Positions 1 through 5,526 of a stretch of 5,564 nucleotides of DNA are shown piece after piece. Below the pieces are notes generated by a model, which was not told where the DNA came from, made no database searches, and saw only the letters and a program-made list of their open reading frames with translations. Where the stretch lies: contig CAJPOL010000099.1 in assembly GCA_905372265.1 (NCBI GenBank), forward strand, positions 1 to 5,564, written 5' to 3'. This DNA is from an uncultured Treponema sp. (GTDB lineage: Bacteria > Spirochaetota > Spirochaetia > Treponematales > Treponemataceae). Within the stretch, counting starts at the first letter, position 1, and every line of letters starts with the position of its first letter. A program made the translations under genes and the position numbers.

Positions 1-79
1 CAATCGATAGCACCATATAAATCACCGAAAAAATTCCAATGTTTACTAAGTCTTTTGTCTTTAACTTTGTTTCAGTCAT
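1..79 (-). CDS. N-terminus of an MptD/Trep_Strep-type membrane protein (truncated by window edge)
   Basis: Only the first 26 codons are present; the gene continues beyond the left edge. The peptide begins MTETKLKTKDLVNIGIF and runs into a hydrophobic stretch (about residues 13-26) that would be the first membrane helix. A short charged lead with a K-D-L-x-x-I-G-I-F motif is how I remember the Trep_Strep family, now usually called MptD-family putative ECF transporter S components: integral membrane proteins thought to bind a substrate and work with an energy-coupling ATPase module. The start is well supported by a perfect GGAGGT at 86-91, six bases before the ATG. A candidate promoter lies further upstream at 177-206. 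The family call rests on a short N-terminal match and is an inference; another small membrane protein cannot be excluded. Confidence 0.6.
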   Translation of the reverse strand, partial: MTETKLKTKDLVNIGIFSVIYMVLSI

Positions 80-176
80 TTGAATACCTCCAAACTCATG
101 CGTTGCGCTTTGTAATATTTTTTTAATCGTGATCTCACTAATATTCACTTTATTTTAAGATAACAGTGTTCGCTAT

Positions 177-206
177 AAGTTAGCATGGTCTAACTATATA
201 CGTCAA
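177..206 (-). promoter_or_regulatory. Candidate sigma-70 promoter for the MptD-like gene
   Basis: Read on the minus strand, TTGACG (201-206) matches five of six bases of a -35 box. After 18 bases comes TAACTT (177-182), a weak -10 box that is preceded by TG one base upstream, the extended -10 pattern. It points at the membrane-protein gene starting at 79 and would leave an untranslated leader of about 90 bases. A palindrome overlaps the spacer and -10. No other convincing promoter was seen in the 211-base spacer. Confidence 0.45.
178..195. repeat. 18-bp palindrome overlapping the candidate promoter (possible operator)
   Basis: The sequence AGTTAG, six bases, CTAACT is a perfect 6+6 inverted repeat. 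It covers the spacer and most of the -10 box of the promoter at 177-206, a position from which a dimeric repressor such as a TetR- or MarR-type protein would block RNA polymerase. No intact regulator gene is in the window. The broken ArsR-type gene next door is a possible former partner, but nothing shows this directly. Confidence 0.35.
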
Positions 207-290
207 GAGGCAATTTTTTCTTTACGATCTTTGCTAAAAGAGAATGTATCGGAGTCAAATTAGATATTCATACAACAAAAAGCAGTATTT

Positions 291-1015
291 TTACAATTTT
301 GCTAGAAATACATCTAATGTCTTCTTGATGCTTCGTTTGTTTACGGCCAACACGGATTTACCGTCTTTATCCGTTTTTAAAATCATATTTGCATTGAATA
401 AGTAATTTAAATGATAGGACACGGTGGCCGTTGTCAGCGATAGGGCTTCTGCCAGTTCTTTATTTGTGCCTAATCCTTTTCCGATCAGTTCCAATATCTG
501 AAACCGCGTAGCGTCTCCTAAATTTTTAAAAAAGAATACCATTTCTTTGCGGCTGTCCATCCCGCTTTGCCTGAGCTTCATCAACCCTTTTTCCAAATGA
601 AGCCCTTGAATATAAGCCGTTTGCTGCACGCTCCCTGCTTAAAACCGAAACTGACAAGCGGCGTCGCTCCGGCCGAAATACATAAATACTGCGCCTCCGA
701 AAGCGCGTCTTTCATATCGTCATGCTCATCGTATATGCCCTTCCACATATCGGAGATAACGGTATATCCGTGTTTTATGAGCCTTTTTTGCAGGTCAGGT
801 CCGTACGCCTTCACTTCCTCGCGGTATAAAGCGTATTCTTCTAAAAACAGAGGCAGAAATGCTTTCATTAATGCAATAATTGTATGTGCATATTTGGTTG
901 TTCTCCGATATAGGGGTAGATTATAAGGCATCTTGCAAAAAAGTCGAGCGCAACCACACATCTGAGGTATTCGGACGATGCTCACATTGTAATCTTGAAC
1001 AGATACATCGATCAT
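291..1015 (-). pseudogene. Frameshifted ArsR-type winged helix-turn-helix regulator
   Basis: Two overlapping frames together read as one regulator. The downstream frame (291-629) carries a typical ArsR-like DNA-binding module: LGDATRFQILELI opening the winged-helix domain (residues 37-49 counted from the GTG at 629), a recognition helix around TTATVSYHLNYL (66-77) and a wing at about 81-96. The upstream frame (stop at 581, open to 1015 and beyond) supplies residues such as FLPLFLEEY and KHGYTVISDMWKGIYDEHDD, which fit the region ahead of the wHTH in longer two-domain ArsR regulators of about 300 residues or more. In the wHTH frame a TAA at 639-641 blocks reading. A -1 shift (one lost base, for instance in the short A or G runs near 633-641) would join them as SFGFK-G-SVQQTAYIQGL. 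The upstream part has no ribosome binding site at its first ATGs (1015, 868) and looks N-terminally truncated, so the true 5' limit is unclear. The wHTH part could still be made from the GTG at 629 or the ATG at 581, each with a purine-rich sequence placed rather too close. A sequencing error is the main alternative to real decay. Confidence 0.7.
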
Positions 1016-1077
1016 ATATGGGCATCGTAAAGATATCCGGCCGGCGATTGTTAAAAAAGCAGAGACAGAACCGAAAA

Positions 1078-2145
1078 TTACGTGCGGATTTTTGTTAAAT
1101 CTTCGCCCGAATCGGGGAATACCATGTAGTCCTCAAAAGCAAGGTGGACGGTCTCGCCTGTTTTGAATGTGTTATACGTCGATGCCCGCGCCGTAACCCG
1201 CAGGATGGTAGGCCCGACAGCAATCCGCACGTCATTAATATCGCCGAGGTAAAATTGAGACACGATTGTGCCTTCTATATGCTGCGGCGTATCTGAGAAT
1301 ATAATCCGTTCGGGACGCACCGCAACCGTAACCTTTCCGGTCTCATTGTTTTTGCACGGTATTGTTTGGGTCGTTCCATCGATTGTAATCCGGCCGTTTT
1401 CTGCAAAACCGCCAAGAAAGTCAACCCGTCCGATAAAATTCGCCACGAATTGATTTTTCGGATTATTGTACATTTCAATCGGAGATCCTGTTTGCTGAAC
1501 GCTTCCTTGGTTGATAAGCACAATACGATCGCTCATAGTCATCGCTTCAATTTGGTCGTGAGTAACATACACAACGGTAATTTTCAGCTTTTGAGTGATT
1601 TCTTTTATTTCGTACCGCATCTCTTCACGCAGTTTTGCATCAAGATTGGACAGCGGTTCATCCAGCAAGAGAATTTCAGGTTCCGCAACAAGCGCCCGCC
1701 CGAGTGCGACACGCTGCTGCTGCCCGCCTGAAAGCTGTGACGGCAGTCTATCCGCATACTGACTTAAATGCACGGTTTTGAGGATAGCCTCTCCGCGCGC
1801 CCGCATCTCTTCTTTTGACATCTTCATCAATTTAAGCGGATAGACCGTATTATCAAACACTGTCATATGAGGCCACACGGCATAAGATTGAAAAACCATG
1901 CCGATTTTTCGTTTTTCAGGCGGTACAAACGAATGAGCGCCGGAAACGAGCGTGTCTCCAATGTATATCTCGCCGGTGGTCGGCTTTTCAAAACCGGCAA
2001 TAAGCCTGAGCATTGTCGTTTTTCCGCAGCCGGAGGGCCCGAGCAGTGTAACGAACTCCCCGTCTGCAAAAGTATCATTCATTGCATGCAGCACTTCTAT
2101 ATTATCAAAAGCCTTTGTGATATTGGAAATAGTAACTGACGCCAT
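1078..2145 (-). CDS. ABC transporter ATP-binding protein, Fe(III)/polyamine-type (FbpC/PotA-like)
   Basis: This is the cytoplasmic ATPase of the importer encoded just upstream; two copies would bind the permease and hydrolyse ATP to drive uptake. All ABC motifs are intact in the 355 residues: Walker A GPSGCGKT (36-43), Q-loop Q86, signature LSGGQ (138-142) in LSGGQQQRVALGRAL, Walker B ILLLDEP with catalytic E163 (158-164), D-loop SNLD (166-169) and switch H196 in VTHDQIEAM. The C-terminal third (about 240-350, including VAVRPERIIF) resembles the TOBE domain of the FbpC/PotA/UgpC class, and the total length is normal. The start is fixed by a strong AAGGAGGA at 2152-2159, six bases before the ATG. 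The gene follows the permease by 38 bases, so it is the last gene of the operon. No good terminator follows. Its last codons (TKIRT) lie in a sequence shared with a repeat upstream of the operon. The protein class is certain; the transported substrate is not. Confidence 0.95.
   Translation of the reverse strand: MASVTISNITKAFDNIEVLHAMNDTFADGEFVTLLGPSGCGKTTMLRLIAGFEKPTTGEIYIGDTLVSGAHSFVPPEKRKIGMVFQSYAVWPHMTVFDNTVYPLKLMKMSKEEMRARGEAILKTVHLSQYADRLPSQLSGGQQQRVALGRALVAEPEILLLDEPLSNLDAKLREEMRYEIKEITQKLKITVVYVTHDQIEAMTMSDRIVLINQGSVQQTGSPIEMYNNPKNQFVANFIGRVDFLGGFAENGRITIDGTTQTIPCKNNETGKVTVAVRPERIIFSDTPQHIEGTIVSQFYLGDINDVRIAVGPTILRVTARASTYNTFKTGETVHLAFEDYMVFPDSGEDLTKIRT
1082..1094. repeat. Repeat-arm fragment at the 3' end of the ATPase gene
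   Basis: The 13 bases GTGCGGATTTTTG are identical to 5341-5353, the left arm of the 16-bp inverted repeat upstream of the operon. Here they lie inside the last codons of the ATPase gene and, read on the minus strand, specify the residues before the terminal stop. No second arm is present nearby, so this is a single half-site, and it could be coincidence. Confidence 0.45.
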
Positions 2146-2183
2146 ACGGCATCCTCCTTATTAATGAGCTCACTGAGCGGGTT

Positions 2184-3857
2184 TTATATTGAAATTTTTC
2201 CCTTAGTCAGTTTATTCAAAATAAAATTCAATATAATAACGAAGAATAAAATCGCTGTTGCTAATGCGCTTGCGACCTGTAAACTATCGGTTGTCTGGTA
2301 GTAGTATAAGTCATACCCGATTGTTTTGGTTTTTGCCGAGTAAAGAAGATTCGACATAGTCAGTTCATAGAAGCTCGGCATAAAGATAAGAAAAAATCCG
2401 GCAACGACACTTGCGCCGATAAGCGGGATGCTGACATCTTTCAGCATCCGCAACCATCCGGCTCCCGATATCTGCGCCGCCTCTTCCAAAGAACTGTGTA
2501 CCTGTCCCATTGCCGAAACAACAGGCCTCATTCCCATCAGCATGTACTTTATCATATAGGCAATGATCATAATGGAGAGGGTATTGTAGATATTGATACC
2601 GAATTTTCCGCTCATCGTAATAATCAGTGCAAGTGCAATAACGACGCTCGGTGTTCCTGATCCGATAGTGATCAGAAAGTCGGGGATGCGCCGGCCTTTT
2701 ACGCGGGTGCGTTCAAGTAAATAGGCCATCGTGCAGGATATGATCATACCGGCCGACGCTGCCGTAAAGGCAGAAACAAAGCTGTTTTTCATTGATTGCA
2801 GAATTGACGCGCGGTGGAAAATTTTGCTCCATGCTTTTAACGACATATTAGAGAATGTGAACGGCTTTCCCATGTTAACGGTTACCGACGTTGCCATAAC
2901 CGATGCGAAAGGGATAATAATAACGATAACGGTGAATAATATGACAAAACAGGTCAACGGTATGCGCCATCGGCCAAGGTCAATGATGACGGGGCGGGTT
3001 GATTTCCCGCTCATGGTGATGTACTGCTTACCCCGCAAAAGAAAGGTTGAACAATACAATATAACGTTTGCAATCACCATTAAGAATACCGCAAGTGTTG
3101 TCGCATCGGTTAGACCGCGTTCGGTTCCGAGGTGTACGAAATCAATAATTCTGGTTGTCGCGGTATAAATATGCCCCGGCGCTCCGACAATGGCGGGAAT
3201 ACCGAATGCGGAAGCTGCGGCGATAAAAACCAACAGCGCTGCGGCAATAATGCTCGGCATCATCATCGGAACGGTAATTGTCCGTAAGATGTGCAGCGGG
3301 CTTGCTCCCGATATCCGCGCCGCTTCTTCCAACGACGGATCCATTTTTTCCATAGCGCGCGAAATCGTGATAAACGCATACGGATAATAAAAACAACTCA
3401 GCACCCAAATAACGCCTCCCATTGAATAAATATTGAAAGGCGCCGCTTGTAAATTGAAGATTCCTTTTAACAGCGTGTTGATGATCCCTGCATTCGGATT
3501 GAGCAGACGTGCCCATGCCATTGCACCGACATAGGGCGGAACCATATAACTGATGACAAAAAGCGTACGGAAAAGTTTTTTCCCGTAGAGATTGGTACGC
3601 CCGACCAAAAATGCAAACGGAAAAGCAATCGCTACACCCAGTATAGTAGTGCAGCTTGCGGTAATGAGCGTATTAAAAACCGCGCTTCTATTCAGATCAT
3701 AACCGTATACCCGTTTAAACGCTTCCAACGAAAAAGAACCTTCGGGAAAAAACGCTTTGATGACCAAATAAAGAAGCGGAAAAACTTCAAAAACAATCAG
3801 AAAAAGGACAATGAGAAAGATAACAATCCATTTTATATCAAAATATACTTTACGCAT
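2184..3857 (-). CDS. ABC transporter permease with two fused MetI-like domains (FbpB/AfuB-type)
   Basis: This inner-membrane protein forms the translocation channel of the importer. Its 557 residues hold two repeated MetI-like transmembrane domains, about 1-280 and 295-557. Each ends in the cytoplasmic EAA loop that docks on the ATPase: EEAARISGASPLHILRTITVP (about 177-197) and EEAAQISGAGWLRMLKDVSIP (about 458-478). Long hydrophobic segments recur throughout (for example 11-34, 63-85, 200-220, 255-275, 300-320, 532-548), consistent with around twelve helices. Fusion of both halves in one chain is typical of the ferric-iron FbpB/AfuB group, whereas polyamine systems usually use two separate permeases. 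The ATG at 3857 is the only reasonable start because an in-frame TGA lies 18 bases upstream. Its ribosome binding site is weak (GAGAGATT) compared with those of both neighbours. It sits 255 bases after the binding-protein gene, a gap with three hairpins, and 38 bases before the ATPase gene. Confidence 0.93.
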   Translation of the reverse strand: MRKVYFDIKWIVIFLIVLFLIVFEVFPLLYLVIKAFFPEGSFSLEAFKRVYGYDLNRSAVFNTLITASCTTILGVAIAFPFAFLVGRTNLYGKKLFRTLFVISYMVPPYVGAMAWARLLNPNAGIINTLLKGIFNLQAAPFNIYSMGGVIWVLSCFYYPYAFITISRAMEKMDPSLEEAARISGASPLHILRTITVPMMMPSIIAAALLVFIAAASAFGIPAIVGAPGHIYTATTRIIDFVHLGTERGLTDATTLAVFLMVIANVILYCSTFLLRGKQYITMSGKSTRPVIIDLGRWRIPLTCFVILFTVIVIIIPFASVMATSVTVNMGKPFTFSNMSLKAWSKIFHRASILQSMKNSFVSAFTAASAGMIISCTMAYLLERTRVKGRRIPDFLITIGSGTPSVVIALALIITMSGKFGINIYNTLSIMIIAYMIKYMLMGMRPVVSAMGQVHSSLEEAAQISGAGWLRMLKDVSIPLIGASVVAGFFLIFMPSFYELTMSNLLYSAKTKTIGYDLYYYQTTDSLQVASALATAILFFVIILNFILNKLTKGKISI

Positions 3858-3868
3858 AATCTCTCGAT
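3858..3868 (-). promoter_or_regulatory. Weak ribosome binding site of the permease gene
   Basis: The bases before the permease ATG read CGAGAGATT on the minus strand, giving only a GAGAG match to the anti-Shine-Dalgarno sequence. The binding-protein and ATPase genes carry GGAGG and AAGGAGGA. Together with the hairpins just upstream, this suggests the permease is translated less than the lipoprotein, as expected for importers that need an excess of binding protein. Confidence 0.5.
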
Positions 3869-3912
3869 AAACTCACATTGATGCCGATTAATCCATAACG
3901 GAACCGGACGGG

Positions 3913-3942
3913 ACTGTCCAAAAACTAAAGTTTTTGGACAGT
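3913..3942. repeat. 14-bp inverted repeat (hairpin) in the binding protein-permease gap
   Basis: ACTGTCCAAAAACT (3913-3926) and its exact complement (3929-3942) are separated by two bases, giving a stable hairpin with a loop of about four bases. Read on the plus strand it is followed by TTTCTTT, like a modest intrinsic terminator, but no plus-strand gene leads into it. In the operon's own direction there is no following T-run, so it more likely shields the 3' end of the binding-protein transcript or slows polymerase. Confidence 0.7.
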
Positions 3943-3963
3943 TTCTTTGATTCGTGCGGAGGG

Positions 3964-4004
3964 TTTAATACCCCGACGCTTGCGTCGTAACGAAGGGTAT
4001 TAAA
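3964..4004. repeat. Compound palindrome, interrupted copy of the CCCCGACGC element
   Basis: The outer arms TTTAATACCC (3964-3973) and GGGTATTAAA (3995-4004) are perfectly complementary over 10 bp. Inside, CGACGC TT GCGTCG (3974-3987) forms its own 6-bp hairpin, followed by seven unpaired bases, TAACGAA (3988-3994). Without those seven bases this would be one continuous palindrome, closely matching the copy at 4030-4062. It lies in the untranslated gap of the operon. Confidence 0.7.
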
Positions 4005-4029
4005 GCCGACTGCAACCACCTTATGAGAA

Positions 4030-4062
4030 CAACATACCCCGACGCTCGCGTCGGGGTTGTTG
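4030..4062. repeat. GC-rich palindrome, intact copy of the CCCCGACGC element
   Basis: ACCCCGACGC (4036-4045) and GCGTCGGGGT (4048-4057) are perfect 10-bp arms with two bases between. Beyond a single bulged T (4035) five more pairs form (4030-4034 with 4058-4062). It starts about 50 bases after the binding-protein stop codon on the minus strand. It shares 19 of 20 bases with 3969-3988 (ATACCCCGACGC followed by TTGCGTCG there and TCGCGTCG here). The site fits an mRNA-stabilising or attenuating stem-loop; there is no strong T-run after it in the operon direction. Confidence 0.7.
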
Positions 4063-4112
4063 ATTTTATCTGCAGGAAAACCGGTTGGCGCATGCAGCTG
4101 TCGCACGGATGG

Positions 4113-5162
4113 CTATTTTGCCGCCCGTACAATGTAGTTTTCAAACATCCGGCGTAATTCGTCCCTATTCTTATAGCTTTTTACCCAATCAATAGGAAGC
4201 GTATTCAGCAGTATCTTCGATGTGGAGCGCGCATCAAAGGGATATTTTTCGGGATTTTTTAAGACCGAATGCATCCATCCGTCAACAATTGCTTTTTGTC
4301 CTTCAGGCGAAAGGAACCAGTCAGTGATAGCTTCACATGCTTTTACGTTGTTGTGTGCGGACTGCTCGCCTTTAATCGTCATAATCGTGCTGGGAATCGC
4401 TATTGTGCCGTCATCAGGATAAATGACTTCAAGGGTTGACTGCTCTTCTTCCCGTTTTTTTAGAATGGATTCTTCCAAAATCATGATCTGGTCATATTCG
4501 CCGCTTTCCAGCTTGCTGACCGCCGCGGATCCTGATTCAACGGCAATCTGCTGTCCCTGTAATTGCTGAAAAAATGTTTCGCCGTATGCATCATAAAAAG
4601 CGGAAACCGCTGCAAGGGCAGTGCCTGATTTAAGCGGGTCAGGCATGGAAATACGCCCCTTTAACGTTTCTTTCTCCGCAAATTCTTTAAACGTCCGCGC
4701 AACATTTTCCTTTGCCGTTTTTTCGGGGTTGTATGCCAAAATCATGTTCAGCATACGTACAGGATACCAATAGCCTTCTTCATCATAGGGAAGCGCCACA
4801 TTCTGAGCATTTTTAGAAAGATACGGGTGCAATAGCCCTAATTCCTTTAACTCAAGCGAATATGACGGTTCGGCAACCATCAGCATATCGCAGCCGAGTT
4901 TACCCGATGCCCGTTCCGCTGCAATTTTCGATTGAAGCGTACCGGTTCCGCCCTGGAAAAACTCAATTTCAACTTGAGGAAATTTTACGCTTATTTCCTT
5001 TTTTACATTATCGATAATATCCTCATACATTGAGGTATAGATGAGCACGGAACCGCTTACCGCTGATTCATCGGAGCTTTGTTGCGCTGCTTTTTGGCCG
5101 TTACAGCCGGCGAATACGAGCGCAAAGACTGTAATCATCAATAAGAGTGATTTGATTTTCAT
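4113..5162 (-). CDS. Substrate-binding lipoprotein of the importer (AfuA/FbpA-type)
   Basis: This is the extracytoplasmic receptor that captures the substrate and delivers it to the permease. The 349-residue protein begins with a lipoprotein signal: K2 and K4, a hydrophobic core at 5-18 and a lipobox-like VFAGC with the lipidated cysteine at C20, so it should be anchored to a membrane. A flexible Q/S-rich linker (about 22-36) leads into a bilobed binding fold with features of the iron(III)/AfuA-type extracellular binding family: VLIYTSMYEDI (39-49), AYNPEK (143-148), DPLKSGTALAA (175-185) and WFLSPEGQKAI (282-292). The adjacent double tyrosine that binds iron in classical FbpA is not obvious (Y190 and Y193 are separated), so phosphonate, thiamine or another small anion remains possible. 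The start at 5162 is supported by GGAGG at 5168-5172 with five-base spacing; the out-of-frame ATG at 5166 lies too close to it. It is the first gene of the operon, behind the promoter at 5226-5254. Confidence 0.92.
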   Translation of the reverse strand: MKIKSLLLMITVFALVFAGCNGQKAAQQSSDESAVSGSVLIYTSMYEDIIDNVKKEISVKFPQVEIEFFQGGTGTLQSKIAAERASGKLGCDMLMVAEPSYSLELKELGLLHPYLSKNAQNVALPYDEEGYWYPVRMLNMILAYNPEKTAKENVARTFKEFAEKETLKGRISMPDPLKSGTALAAVSAFYDAYGETFFQQLQGQQIAVESGSAAVSKLESGEYDQIMILEESILKKREEEQSTLEVIYPDDGTIAIPSTIMTIKGEQSAHNNVKACEAITDWFLSPEGQKAIVDGWMHSVLKNPEKYPFDARSTSKILLNTLPIDWVKSYKNRDELRRMFENYIVRAAK

Positions 5163-5225
5163 TCATTCCTCCATAGGAAAAATCAGCCGCCCAATAAGAG
5201 CCGGCCGGTTTTTTAAAGACGCTCC

Positions 5226-5254
5226 ATCATAGTGCAAAAGAAAACCGCTGTCAA
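5226..5254 (-). promoter_or_regulatory. Near-consensus sigma-70 promoter of the importer operon
   Basis: On the minus strand a perfect TTGACA (5249-5254) is followed, after exactly 17 bases, by TATGAT (5226-5231), five of six bases of the -10 consensus. Transcription should start near 5219, about 57 bases before the binding-protein ATG. With so good a match the operon would be strongly expressed unless repressed. I see no classical Fur box. The GGACGTCC palindrome just upstream of the -35 is a weak candidate for a regulator site. Confidence 0.85.
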
Positions 5255-5324
5255 CGTAAACATCCGGACGTCCCAGGGCATCAGCATGAAAAAAAATCTT
5301 GAGAGATAACAGCGAAACAGGAGG

Positions 5325-5400
5325 TTTTCTAATAGAGCCTGTGCGGATTTTTGAATGCTTATTAGGACAGAGAAATTCAAAAATCCGCACTTTTCTAATA
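5325..5400. repeat. 16-bp inverted repeat flanked by 10-bp direct repeats
   Basis: GTGCGGATTTTTGAAT (5341-5356) and its exact complement (5375-5390) are separated by 18 bases. TTTTCTAATA occurs at 5325-5334 and again at 5391-5400, on either side of the inverted repeat. A related AGGACAG motif occurs in the loop (5364-5370) and just after the second direct repeat (5401-5407). There is no T-run after the hairpin in the operon direction. The arrangement looks like a small dispersed palindromic element rather than a terminator. One arm recurs in part at 1082-1094. Confidence 0.7.
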
Positions 5401-5455
5401 AGGACAGGGATTCAGCTGTGAAAAAAACAACGAAAGACCGGAATATATCAGAAAA

Positions 5456-5526
5456 GCGTGAAAAAAGAGGGTTGTGAATGGCCTTTGAGCGAAGCGAAAG
5501 TGCCTGAACGCCCTCTTTTTTCACGC
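5456..5526 (-). terminator. 16-bp inverted repeat with nested hairpin; possible terminator of an upstream gene
   Basis: GCGTGAAAAAAGAGGG (5456-5471) and its exact complement (5511-5526) enclose 39 bases. These contain a smaller stem, GGC-CTTT paired with AAAG-GCC around 5480-5504 with one bulged T (5501). On the minus strand the large stem is followed by TTTTC (5451-5455), which fits a long-looped terminator for a minus-strand gene lying beyond 5564. The nested design is unusual for a terminator, so it may instead be another dispersed palindromic repeat that happens to sit there. Confidence 0.45.

Noticed and set aside
291..330. Possible terminator after the regulator remnant
   Set aside because: Only a weak A/T pairing (CAAAA with TTTTG) can be drawn around the stop codon, and no GC-rich stem is present.
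1037..1044. CCGGCCGG palindrome, also present near 5201-5208
   Set aside because: An eight-base palindrome found twice is too short to separate from chance, and the flanking bases do not match.
567..1098. Plus-strand open frames opposite the regulator remnant
   Set aside because: They are antisense to the wHTH region or the remnant, have no recognisable domains or ribosome binding sites, and their composition fits shadow frames.
2162..2182. Possible small stem (GCTCA/TGAGC) between the permease and ATPase genes
   Set aside because: The arms are only five bases with a one-base gap, there is no T-run, and a 38-base operon spacer needs no such element.
2731..3168. 145-codon plus-strand open frame inside the permease gene
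   Set aside because: It is wholly antisense to a well-supported permease with both EAA loops, and shows no protein features of its own.
3888..4106. Minus-strand 72-codon open frame in the binding protein-permease gap
   Set aside because: It runs through both palindromes, with DASVGV encoded twice by the repeat core, has no convincing ribosome binding site and resembles no known protein; it looks like translated repeat.
5163..5390. Minus-strand 75-codon open frame ending right before the binding-protein start
   Set aside because: It begins at a GTG in the repeat arm, lacks a ribosome binding site and spans the strong promoter; the transcript starting near 5219 would not include its start.
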